A stretch of 64,000 nucleotides of DNA, from positions 62,001 to 126,000 of the forward strand of contig JALUXC010000023.1 in assembly GCA_027019165.1 (NCBI GenBank), given 5' to 3'. Origin of the DNA: Pseudophaeobacter sp. Its GTDB lineage: Bacteria > Pseudomonadota > Alphaproteobacteria > Rhodobacterales > Rhodobacteraceae. The translations under genes and the position numbers were made by a program. This document shows positions 34,923 through 42,944 of this stretch, piece after piece. Positions within the stretch are counted from its first letter, which is position 1; every line of letters begins with the position of its first letter. The notes beneath the pieces were generated by a model. The model ran no database searches and was not told the DNA's origin. It was given only the letters and a program-made list of their open reading frames with translations.

Positions 34923-35231
34923 TCAATCCCGCCGTCCCTCGCGCATCCAGAGATAGAGCGGCAAGGCCAGGGACAGGCCAACTGTGAAGCCCGCCGGAAG
35001 GACCAGCCACCAATGCCTGAGACGCAACTCTTGCGCATCACGCCAGCTCCAGACCCAGAACACGAGGATGGACAGCAGGACATCAACAGAAAACCCGCCT
35101 GCCGCTCCGTTCGCAAAGAGCCCCGCCAGAAAGGCCGGAATATCGAGCCCGTTTGCGGCAAAAAAGCTGCCAAAGAAAAGCCAGGGCACCGCCGTCCCGA
35201 TCACGGCTGCGAGGCCATAGAAGATGCGCAT
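34923..35231 (-). CDS. DUF2834 small membrane protein
   Basis: Membrane protein of 102 residues. ATG 35231 is chosen for its GAGGAGAA ribosome site; the frame continues upstream only as arginine/proline-rich sequence encoded by an intergenic repeat. Three hydrophobic segments (about 3-23, 45-60, 75-93) and the DUF2834 signature stretches NGLDIPAFLAGLFANGAAGGF, SILVFWVWSWRDAQELRLRHWW and GLSLALPLYLWMRE. Function unknown. It appears monocistronic. Confidence 0.8.
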   Translation of the reverse strand: MRIFYGLAAVIGTAVPWLFFGSFFAANGLDIPAFLAGLFANGAAGGFSVDVLLSILVFWVWSWRDAQELRLRHWWLVLPAGFTVGLSLALPLYLWMREGRRD

Positions 35232-35320
35232 GTCAATTCTCCTCGTGAGGGGGGGGGGCGGCTCCCGCGCCCGCAGGACCACCGGCCAAGGCCGGGTGGC
35301 CCTTGGCGGCCTTGGGCATG

Positions 35321-35421
35321 GCACCGTGCGCTGCACGGTGCCGCGCCGCGCGATGCGCGGCGCCCGGCCCAACTGTCTCGGTCCATTTGAAAATGGACCG
35401 AGACAGTTGGGAGCGCTTCCC
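35321..35421 (+). repeat. Modular intergenic palindromic repeat, copy E, with a 44-bp inverted repeat
   Basis: Two palindrome-1 modules in tandem (GCACCGTGC-GCT-GCACGGTGC, 35321-35341; GCGCCGCGC-GAT-GCGCGGCGC, 35343-35363), then CCGGCCCAAC leading into a perfect inverted repeat with 21-base arms separated by GA (35368-35388 and 35391-35411), ending GGGAGCGCTTCCC. The GCCCAAC core lies inside the left arm. This variant has the strongest secondary structure in the window. The rest of 35232-35593 holds no gene I can support. Confidence 0.75.
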
Positions 35422-35593
35422 TTTGTGTTTCAGCGGCACCCTATCGCCCGATACTCCCAACACAAGCCCCAAACACACAGTCTCGAACCCATTTGGGATC
35501 CAGTGTGAACCAATGCAGGGATGTTCCCTTTCCCTTTCGGTGCCCTCATGATCTAACAGCTCCGCCCGCAAGCATCGAAAGAAAACCCTCGCC

Positions 35594-36139
35594 ATGCCCA
35601 AACCCCGCGCCACGCCTCAGCTTCGCCCCGCAGCACAAACGGACTGTGCGGCCTTGGCGGCCCTTTCAATCGAGGTCTGGACCTGCACCTACCTGCGCGA
35701 AGGGGTGAATGAGACCTTTGCGAGCTTCGTGCTCGACACCTTCACTCCGGCCCATTTCCGAGACCTGCTGAACGATCCGGAAGAGACCCTGATCGTTTCG
35801 CAGAACCGGGTCGGGATCGATGGCTACATCCGTATTACGGAAAATCGCACCTCTCCGGTGGGCGGGCTGATGGCCGAGATCTCCACCCTCTACGTGCAGC
35901 CGCGCCACCACGGACGCGGCCTTGGGGAGGCTCTGCTGCGGGCAGGGCTGGACCATTGCGAGGCCAACGGCCTTGGCCTGCCCTGGCTCACGACAAATTC
36001 AGAAAACACCCCTGCCATCGGGTTTTATCACCGGCAGGGGTTTGCAAGCGTCGGCGAGACCATGTTCGAGATCGACGGCGTCGGCTATCCCAACACCGTT
36101 CTGCACTACGCGAGGGACTATCCCTCAAGAGCGGACTGA
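35594..36139 (+). CDS. GNAT family N-acetyltransferase
   Basis: Acetyltransferase of 181 residues. The acetyl-CoA-binding motif A is ISTLYVQPRHHGRGLGEALLRAGLDH (written in part: QPRHHGRGLGEALL), followed by motif B NSENTPAIGFYHRQGFASVGETMFEI. The N-terminal part (AALSIEVWTCTYLREGVNETFASFVLDTF) is typical of small-molecule GNATs of the RimI/PhnO-like group. The substrate is unknown. Its 3' end overlaps the convergent nitronate monooxygenase gene by 22 bp. Confidence 0.88.
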   Translation: MPKPRATPQLRPAAQTDCAALAALSIEVWTCTYLREGVNETFASFVLDTFTPAHFRDLLNDPEETLIVSQNRVGIDGYIRITENRTSPVGGLMAEISTLYVQPRHHGRGLGEALLRAGLDHCEANGLGLPWLTTNSENTPAIGFYHRQGFASVGETMFEIDGVGYPNTVLHYARDYPSRAD

Positions 36140-37260
36140 AGGCGTTCATAGCCGCGCAGGAAATCCTCCTTGAAGGCCTGCACAACCGCGCCTGCCGACA
36201 TGGTCTGCGTCATCAGGCCAACGCCCTGACCGACCCAGTAGGTGGCAAGCTCCTTTGCGCCCGCCTCGCCCGCCTGACTGAGCTGATCGATCCGCGCCAG
36301 TGCCGGCTCAGACACCAAGGTTTGCAGCGGCATCGGCAGCGGCTTGGGGGCGTCTTTCCCCTCCCAGGCCTCGGTCCAGCCGCTGATGAGTTGGCGCGAA
36401 GGCTTGCCGGTGCGCGAGCGCGCCCGCACCGTGTCGGCGCTACTGGCCGCCAGCATCTTGTCTTTTACCACAGGGTTTGTTTCTGCCTCCGCCGTAGTCA
36501 GCCAGACCGAGCCGCACCAGGCCCCCGCTGCGCCCATGGCCATGGCCCCCGCCATCTGCGCCCCATTGGCGATACCGCCCGCCGCCAGCACCGGAACCGA
36601 GGCGCCCATTGCCTCGACCGCCTGCACCACCTCGGGCACAAGCACCATGGTGGCGACCTCACCCGTGTGCCCGCCGGCCTCTCCGCCAGCCGCGACGATG
36701 ATATCCACCCCGGCAGCGACCTGCGCGCGGGCATGTTCCGCGGTGCCCACCAAAGCCGCCACAGCAACGCCATGTGCCTTGCCCATCTCCAGCATATCGG
36801 CGGGCGGCACACCCAGCGCATTGGCAATGAGCGCGATGGGATGGCGAAAGGCCACCTCAAGACTGCGCCGCGCCCCTTCCGCGCTAATATTGTCGCGAAA
36901 GACCAGAAGATTCTGCCGCCGAGCGTCCAGATCGCCGGGATCCAGCCCCTTATCCCGGAGCACCGAAGCGGCAAACTCTTTGTGCCCCTCCGGCACCATG
37001 GCGAGGATCTGCTCGGCCGGGATATCCTGCCCCTTGGCTTCAAATTTGTTGGGCACGATCAGATCGACGCCATAGGGGCGACCATCCACGTGATCGTCGA
37101 TCCAGGAGAGTTCCTCTTCAAGCTGCTCGGGGCTCATCATCGCAGCGCCAAAGACGCCCAAGCCGCCCGCGTTGGTCACGGCGGCTACAACGTCGCGGCA
37201 GTGTGAAAAGGCAAAAAGCGGAAATTCGATGCCAAGCCGCCTGCACAGATCCGAGTTCAT
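36118..37260 (-). CDS. Nitronate monooxygenase / 2-nitropropane dioxygenase family flavoprotein
   Basis: FMN-dependent TIM-barrel protein of 380 residues. Motifs: N-terminal LGIEFPLFAFSHCRDVVAAVTNAGGLGVFG, the catalytic-histidine region AAGGEAGGHTGEVATMVLVPEVV, and the phosphate-binding VPVLAAGGIANGAQMAGAMAMGA. The family oxidises alkyl nitronates, but many members act as NADH:quinone reductases. Its start overlaps the stop of the carboxylase alpha gene by four bases, making it the last gene of the AtuA/carboxylase operon and hinting at a role in that pathway. Confidence 0.9.
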   Translation of the reverse strand: MNSDLCRRLGIEFPLFAFSHCRDVVAAVTNAGGLGVFGAAMMSPEQLEEELSWIDDHVDGRPYGVDLIVPNKFEAKGQDIPAEQILAMVPEGHKEFAASVLRDKGLDPGDLDARRQNLLVFRDNISAEGARRSLEVAFRHPIALIANALGVPPADMLEMGKAHGVAVAALVGTAEHARAQVAAGVDIIVAAGGEAGGHTGEVATMVLVPEVVQAVEAMGASVPVLAAGGIANGAQMAGAMAMGAAGAWCGSVWLTTAEAETNPVVKDKMLAASSADTVRARSRTGKPSRQLISGWTEAWEGKDAPKPLPMPLQTLVSEPALARIDQLSQAGEAGAKELATYWVGQGVGLMTQTMSAGAVVQAFKEDFLRGYERLQSALEG

Positions 37261-39227
37261 GTCGCCTCTCCGTCCACATCAATGGCCACCAGAAGGTCGC
37301 CCGCCTTGACCTGAGCGCCAGCATCCACGGGCACCTCCGCGACCACTCCGGCAGCGCCCGCAAGGATTTCATGCTGCATCTTCATGGCCTCCAGCACCGC
37401 CAGCCGCGCGCCCGGCTCGACCCGGTCGCCCACTGCAACGCAGACCTCTAGCAAGGCACCGTGCATGGGGGCGGTGATCTGACCGCTGGCCTCGTTTGAT
37501 ACGGCAGAGGCGCCAGCCCGCAGGCGAGAGACATCAAACAGGCGCGTACCCGTCGCCACGAAGAGCCGATCACCCTCCGTATGGACATGCCGCAGGTCGG
37601 CGCGGGTGCCGTCAAGGCGCAGGTCCTGTCCCTGCCCCGTTACCTGATGTGACCACTCCACAGAGGTGACGGTCAGGACACCGTCTGCCTCGCTCAGCCG
37701 CAGGTCATGAACCGCCTCCCCGGCAGCAACCTTCAATCGAGACTGCAAAACCCCTTGCCCCGACCAGCCCAACAGTTCGGCCGCGACGCCGCTGGTCTTG
37801 GCCGCTGCGGCCTGATCGGCGCGGTAGATCAGCGCTGCGGCAAGGGCGATCTCGGCCGTAGAAAGCGGTTGCGTCAGATCCGCTGGCAGGTGATCGGCAA
37901 TGAACCCGGTGGTGGCCTGCCCGGCGGCAAACTCAGGATGGTTCAACACCTGCAACAGGAAATCGCGATTGCTGGCCACGCCAAACAGAGCAAGATCCCG
38001 AAGCCCTTCGCTCAACCGCTCCAGCGCCTCTGCCCGGCTGGCACCATGGGCAATCAGCTTGGCCAGCATCGGATCGTAGTAAGGAGAGACCTCCTGCCCG
38101 CTGACAATCCCTGCATCAACGCGAATGCCCGCGCCCACCGGCGCCTGCCATTGGACAATACGCCCGGCCTGTGGCAGAAAGTCCTGCGCGGGATCCTCCG
38201 CATAAAGACGCACCTCGATGGCATGGCCAGTCAGGGTCACATCCTCTTGCGTGATCCCTAGCGGCTGACGTTGGGCCACACGGATCTGCAGCGCCACCAG
38301 ATCGAGGCCCGTGACCAATTCCGTCACCGGATGTTCCACCTGCAGACGGGTATTCATCTCAAGGAAGTAAAAGGCGCCGCTGTCATCCAGCAGAAACTCC
38401 ACCGTGCCAGCCCCGATATAGCCAATGGCCCGGGCGGCCTCCACGGCGGCGGCGCCCATCCGCGCGCGCAGATCCTCATCAACTGCAGGGCTTGGCGCCT
38501 CTTCCACCACCTTCTGGTGGCGGCGCTGCACCGAACAGTCCCGCTCCCCTAAGTGGATGGTGTTGCCATCGGTATCGGCAAAGACCTGGATTTCCACGTG
38601 GCGCGGGCGGATCACGGCCTTCTCCAGGATCACCTCGTCCGACCCAAAGGCCGAAAGCGCCTCGCTTTGCGCAAGGCCCAGCGCGCCCGCGACATCCTCT
38701 GGCGCCTCGACAAGACGCATGCCCCGCCCGCCGCCGCCCGCCGCGGCCTTTATCATCACCGGATAGCCGATGCGCGCAGCCTCGAGCCCCAATACATCCG
38801 CCGACTGGTCTTCGCCCTCATAGCCCGGCACGCAAGGCACGCCTGCCGCGATCATGCGGCGCTTGGCGGCAGCCTTGTTGCCCATCAGGGCAATCGCCTC
38901 GGCGCTGGGCCCGATGAAGATCAGGCCAGCCGCGGTACAGGCGCGGGCGAAATCGGCGCTTTCCGACAGGAACCCATAGCCCGGATGCACAGCCTCCGCG
39001 CCTGCCTCCCTTGCCGCCGCGATCAGCTTTTCTGCCGACAGGTAGCTGTCGCCCACAGGCCCTGCGCCAATGCAGATGCTGCGGTCGGCAAAAGCCACAT
39101 GCGGGCTGCCCGCGTCCGCCTCGGTGTGGACACCGATGCAGGTGATGCCCATGGCGCGGGCGGTTTTCATGATGCGCAGGGCGATCTCGCCCCGGTTCGC
39201 CACAAGGAGTGAGGTGATCTGTGTCAT
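37257..39227 (-). CDS. Biotin-dependent acyl-CoA carboxylase alpha subunit (biotin carboxylase + BCCP)
   Basis: Protein of 656 residues. ATG 39227 follows GGGGGAGA and gives the standard opening MTQITSLLVANRGEIALRIM. The ATP-grasp biotin carboxylase domain (about 1-450) has KAAAGGGGRGMRLV, the catalytic EMNTRLQVEHPVTEL and GHAIEVRLYAEDP. The C-terminal biotin carrier domain has the biotinylated lysine in AVLEAMKMQHEIL. With the carboxyltransferase beta subunit it carboxylates an acyl-CoA. Next to AtuA, geranyl-CoA or methylcrotonyl-CoA type substrates are plausible; propionyl-CoA is less so in this context. Confidence 0.92.
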   Translation of the reverse strand: MTQITSLLVANRGEIALRIMKTARAMGITCIGVHTEADAGSPHVAFADRSICIGAGPVGDSYLSAEKLIAAAREAGAEAVHPGYGFLSESADFARACTAAGLIFIGPSAEAIALMGNKAAAKRRMIAAGVPCVPGYEGEDQSADVLGLEAARIGYPVMIKAAAGGGGRGMRLVEAPEDVAGALGLAQSEALSAFGSDEVILEKAVIRPRHVEIQVFADTDGNTIHLGERDCSVQRRHQKVVEEAPSPAVDEDLRARMGAAAVEAARAIGYIGAGTVEFLLDDSGAFYFLEMNTRLQVEHPVTELVTGLDLVALQIRVAQRQPLGITQEDVTLTGHAIEVRLYAEDPAQDFLPQAGRIVQWQAPVGAGIRVDAGIVSGQEVSPYYDPMLAKLIAHGASRAEALERLSEGLRDLALFGVASNRDFLLQVLNHPEFAAGQATTGFIADHLPADLTQPLSTAEIALAAALIYRADQAAAAKTSGVAAELLGWSGQGVLQSRLKVAAGEAVHDLRLSEADGVLTVTSVEWSHQVTGQGQDLRLDGTRADLRHVHTEGDRLFVATGTRLFDVSRLRAGASAVSNEASGQITAPMHGALLEVCVAVGDRVEPGARLAVLEAMKMQHEILAGAAGVVAEVPVDAGAQVKAGDLLVAIDVDGEAT

Positions 39228-39241
39228 GTCCGTCTCCCCCT

Positions 39242-40858
39242 TTATGCCCGCGCCACGCCAAAGGCGTTGGGCCGCAGATCGCGGCTGCGGGCCTCTCTGC
39301 AGGTGGCAAGGCAAAATCCAATCACCCGGCGCGTGTCGCGCGGGTCGATCATCCCCATGTCAAGCATATGGCCCGAGGTGTAAAACGCGTCCGACTGGCG
39401 GTCGAAATGCGCGGTGATCTTGGCCCGCTGAACGGCAAGGCGCTCCTCATCCACCGGGAAGCCCTTTCGTTCGGCGGTGCGGCGGGCGACCTGCTCCATC
39501 GTCAGCGCCGCCTGCTCTCCGCCCATGACACCGGTCATGGCATTGGGCCAGGTGAACAGGAAATCCGCGCCAAAGGCATGACCGCACATGCCATAGTTCC
39601 CAGCGCCAAACGAGGCCCCTACATAGAGCGAGATCTTGGGCACGCGCAGGTTGGTCACCGCCTGAATCATCTTGGAGCCATGCTTGATCATGCCGCCGCG
39701 CTCATATTCGGTACCGACCATGTAACCGGTGGTGTTGTTCAGAAAGACGACCGGCGTGCCCGCCTGATCCATCGCCTGCAGGAAATGGGTGGCCTTGGTG
39801 GCCCCATCCGGGTCAATCGGGCCATTGTTGGCGAGGATCCCCACCGGCTGCCCCATTATCCGCGCCTGCAGACAAAGCGTTGCAGGCCCGTAGCCCGGCT
39901 TGAACTCCAAGAGGTTCGATCCATCCACGATCCGCGCCGCAACCTCGCGCATATCATAAGGTTTGCGGTAATCCACCGGCACCACGCCTGCGAGGTCTTC
40001 GGGGGCGTATTGTGGCGCGTCATAGTCAGGAACTTGCACAGCGCCTGAGGCCCAACCCAGCCCCGCGACCACCTCGCGGGCAATCTCGATCCCGTGGGCG
40101 TCATCCTCGGCCAGGTATTCCACCAGTCCCGTCACCTCGGCATGCATCTCGGCGCCGCCAAGATCGGCATCCTTGGCGACCTCTCCGGTGGCGGCCTGCA
40201 CCAAGGCCGCGCCTGCCAGCATCGCCATGCCGTTGCCCTTGACCCCGATCACATAGTCCGACAGCCCCGGCTGATAGGCCCCGCCAGCGGTCGAGGCGCC
40301 ATGCAGCACCGTGATCACCGGTATGCCTGCCGCCGAGAGCCTTGCGAGCCCTGCGAACATGCCGCCGCCGTGGGCCCACAGCTCTACCGTGTAGCGCATC
40401 AGATCGGCGCCGGCGCTTTCGACCAGATGAATGAAGGGAAGCTTTTGGCGGTGCGCGATCTCCAGCGCGCCCAGCGCCTTGTCCACGGATTTTCCGGTCA
40501 TTGCGCCCGCGTTGATCCCCGCATCATCGGCAAAGACCATCGCGCGCACCCCCGAGACATAGCCGATCCCGGTGATGATCGAGGCACCGGGAATAGAGGT
40601 CTCCGGGTCCGGGTCATCCACCAGATAGGAGGCCATGTTGAACAGCTCGACAAAGGGCATACCCGGATCCAAGAGCGCCGAAATCCGCTCACGCGGGGAA
40701 AGCTGGCCACGTTTGTCAAAGACCGGGCGGCGCTGTTCTGACTTTTCCGCCGCGCGGGCCTCAAGGCTGCGCATCCGCTCCACCAGCGCCAGCATATCGG
40801 CGCGGTTCTGCTGAAAGGCATCGCTGGCCGGGCTGATCCGGCTTTGAAAGACTGTCAT
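39242..40858 (-). CDS. Acyl-CoA carboxyltransferase beta subunit
   Basis: Carboxyltransferase of 538 residues, similar in length to the MccB/AtuC/LiuB class. Features: RPVFDKRGQLSPRERISALLDPGMPFVEL at the start, FIHLVESAGADL, HGASTAGGAYQPGLSDYVIGV, and in the second half NTTGYMVGTEYERGGMIKHGSKMI and SFGAGNYGMCGHAFGADFLF. It lies 14 bp upstream of the alpha-subunit gene and follows the AtuA-like gene by 18 bp. The alpha-beta pair is complete; no hydratase or lyase of the leucine or terpene pathways is next to it. Confidence 0.92.
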   Translation of the reverse strand: MTVFQSRISPASDAFQQNRADMLALVERMRSLEARAAEKSEQRRPVFDKRGQLSPRERISALLDPGMPFVELFNMASYLVDDPDPETSIPGASIITGIGYVSGVRAMVFADDAGINAGAMTGKSVDKALGALEIAHRQKLPFIHLVESAGADLMRYTVELWAHGGGMFAGLARLSAAGIPVITVLHGASTAGGAYQPGLSDYVIGVKGNGMAMLAGAALVQAATGEVAKDADLGGAEMHAEVTGLVEYLAEDDAHGIEIAREVVAGLGWASGAVQVPDYDAPQYAPEDLAGVVPVDYRKPYDMREVAARIVDGSNLLEFKPGYGPATLCLQARIMGQPVGILANNGPIDPDGATKATHFLQAMDQAGTPVVFLNNTTGYMVGTEYERGGMIKHGSKMIQAVTNLRVPKISLYVGASFGAGNYGMCGHAFGADFLFTWPNAMTGVMGGEQAALTMEQVARRTAERKGFPVDEERLAVQRAKITAHFDRQSDAFYTSGHMLDMGMIDPRDTRRVIGFCLATCREARSRDLRPNAFGVARA

Positions 40859-40876
40859 GTCGCAGCTCCGTCTGTC

Positions 40877-42673
40877 TTATGCATTGCTCTCATTGCCCTC
40901 CAGAAGGTCCGCATCCACCGGAACCGGGGCAGCGAGCAACAGCTGCGCATATCCCTTGGCCTGCGGGTCATTGCGCAGAGAGGAGGTGCCGCCCCCGCCC
41001 AAGGCGCCATGCAGCAGAATGTTCATCGAGGCACTCCCCGGCAGGTAAAACCGCTCGATCCGCCCTTGCGCAAAATGACCAAAGACTCGGGACAGGTGGT
41101 CCTCGGTCAGAGCGGCCCAGATCCAAGGCATGAAGTCGGGGTAGCGGGCGAGGATGCCGATATTGGCAATGTCGCCTTTGTCGCCGCTGCGCCCATAGGC
41201 AAGGCGTACAAGTGGCACCTCTACAGGCCTTTGCGCAGTCGGCAGGGCTGGCAGCGCGGGGCGCTGGGGAGGCGTCGGCTCAACCGCCGCAGCCGCAGGG
41301 ATTTGGGTCTCTCCAACCTCATCGCGCAGCCTGACCCTCACCTGATCCTTGGGGGTGAGGTAGGAAAACAGCGCCAACACCGGGCTGGGCCTTGGCCGGG
41401 TCCCGGCAAAGCCCGAAAGCCCCGGCGGGGTGGCAAGGCCAAGGCCGGTTGCCTCCTTCAGGAACAACCCCACGGCACGCGCATCCACATGGCGCACGGC
41501 AATCTTGGCGGCGACCTCCCGCGCAGGTGGGCTTTGGCGCATCTCACCGAACTGGCTTTCGGCGCCGATCAACTCGACGCTGACATCGGTGAAATCCGGC
41601 GCATTCATGGCTTTGAGCTGTGCCCGCGTGCGTGCCAAAGCCGCATCGGCAAAGGCGCGGGCCTTTTCCTCAGCCTCGAGGCCATAAAAGGTGAAGATAT
41701 GCCCGGCGCGATAGCCATCGGCATGGGTGAGGCAGGTCTTGTAGTCCCCCGGCACGCCAAGGCCGCGAGCGCCCGTCACATGAACCCGGTCGGGGCCAAT
41801 CTCCGTGAGGGTCACATCCGAGAAATCGCAGATCACATCCGGCAACGCATAGGCCTGCGGATCGCCGATCTCGTAGAGCATCTGCTCCCCCACCGTGCCG
41901 CGCGAGACCAGGCCACCAGTACCGTCTGGCTTGATCACATCAAAACTGCCATCGGGATTCACCTCGGCAATGGGGTAACCGATCTCCTCCAGCCCCTCCA
42001 CCACATCGCGCCAGTCGGTGAAATTCCCGCCCGTGGCCTGCGGGCCGCACTCCAGGATATGCCCCGCCAGTGAACCGCCCGCGAGCTGATCCAGATCCTC
42101 CGGCGTCCAGCCGAATTGATGGATGCAGGCGCCAAGGGTGACCGCGCTGTCGACGCAGCGCCCGGTGATGACGATATCCGCGCCCCGGTCCAGCGCGGCA
42201 GCGATGGGAAAAGCGCCCAGATAGGCGTTAATGCTGGCGATCTTGTCCTTGGGCGGAAAGAGCGCGCCCGAAAACATCTCCACCGGAGCATTTGCGGCGA
42301 TCTCTTCTACCTGCCCCGACAAATCGTCGCCTTCGATCACCGCGACCTTCAACGACAACCCTTGCCGCGCGATCTCTTCCCGCAGGGCGGCAGCGCCGGC
42401 GCCGGGATTAACCCCGCCCGCGTTGGAGATGATCCGCACACCCTGCGCGGCGATCTCGGCCAGATTGGGCGCCATGGCGCCAGTCACGAAATCACTGGCG
42501 TAGCCAGCGGAAGGGTCCTTGGCACGAGCACGGGCCAGGATCGCCATGGTGATCTCGGCCAGGTAGTCATAGACGATAAAGTCCAGCCCGCCCGCCGCCA
42601 AGAGCTGCGGCGTGGCGGAGACAGCATCCCCCCAGAAGCCACTGGCCCCTCCGATGCGCAGGGTCTTCACCAT
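40877..42673 (-). CDS. AtuA-family protein (DUF1446) with C-terminal AtuA-like domain
   Basis: Protein of 598 residues, first gene of the carboxylase operon. The DUF1446 core (about 1-450) opens KTLRIGGASGFWGDAVSATPQLL and contains ISNAGGVNPGAGAAALREEI and DIVITGRCVDSAVTLGACIHQFGW. The C-terminal domain (about 490-585) reads LVRLAYGRSGDKGDIANIGI ... GSASMNILLHGALGGGG. AtuA is required for growth on acyclic terpenes in Pseudomonas, but its reaction is unknown. Position beside a geranyl/methylcrotonyl-type carboxylase agrees with an atu-like function. Confidence 0.87.
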   Translation of the reverse strand: MVKTLRIGGASGFWGDAVSATPQLLAAGGLDFIVYDYLAEITMAILARARAKDPSAGYASDFVTGAMAPNLAEIAAQGVRIISNAGGVNPGAGAAALREEIARQGLSLKVAVIEGDDLSGQVEEIAANAPVEMFSGALFPPKDKIASINAYLGAFPIAAALDRGADIVITGRCVDSAVTLGACIHQFGWTPEDLDQLAGGSLAGHILECGPQATGGNFTDWRDVVEGLEEIGYPIAEVNPDGSFDVIKPDGTGGLVSRGTVGEQMLYEIGDPQAYALPDVICDFSDVTLTEIGPDRVHVTGARGLGVPGDYKTCLTHADGYRAGHIFTFYGLEAEEKARAFADAALARTRAQLKAMNAPDFTDVSVELIGAESQFGEMRQSPPAREVAAKIAVRHVDARAVGLFLKEATGLGLATPPGLSGFAGTRPRPSPVLALFSYLTPKDQVRVRLRDEVGETQIPAAAAVEPTPPQRPALPALPTAQRPVEVPLVRLAYGRSGDKGDIANIGILARYPDFMPWIWAALTEDHLSRVFGHFAQGRIERFYLPGSASMNILLHGALGGGGTSSLRNDPQAKGYAQLLLAAPVPVDADLLEGNESNA

Positions 42674-42719
42674 TTCTCCTCCCTCGATTCAGTGCCTCTC
42701 GCGGGGTCCTCCACCCAAC

Positions 42720-42739
42720 AACAGACCGATCGTTCTGTT
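42720..42739. promoter_or_regulatory. 20-bp near-palindrome upstream of the AtuA-like gene
   Basis: AACAGACCGATCGTTCTGTT: arms AACAGA/TCTGTT around CGATCG with one mismatched pair, 47 bp upstream of the leftward AtuA-like start. This is the size and symmetry of a TetR- or LysR-type operator. No regulator gene is adjacent. Confidence 0.45.
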
Positions 42740-42895
42740 TGAGACTGCCTGAAGTCTGGTCTCCACCGCAACAGAAATCCAAAGACCAACGGGAAGGACG
42801 TGAGGTCACTCCGCAGAAAGATACGTTACAGGATTCATCAAATCTCAAATATCGCGTTACATTTTACTTGCCGCGAATCGATGCTTTAATGTACA

Positions 42896-42911
42896 CCGAC
42901 TACACGGTCGG
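42896..42911. promoter_or_regulatory. Inverted repeat upstream of paaJ
   Basis: CCGAC-TACACG-GTCGG, a perfect five-base inverted repeat with six-base spacer, 33-48 bp upstream of paaJ and just after a -10-like TTTAAT (42884-42889 region). TetR-type operators often have CCGAC/GTCGG arms, and PaaR is a TetR regulator in some proteobacteria, but no paaR-like gene lies in the window. Confidence 0.4.
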
Positions 42912-42944
42912 CTAATTTTTGACCCCTCAGGAGACGCGAACCCC

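Noticed and set aside
36118-36139. Overlap of the GNAT and nitronate monooxygenase genes as evidence of truncation
   Set aside because: It is a short convergent 3' overlap; both proteins have normal C-termini and lengths.
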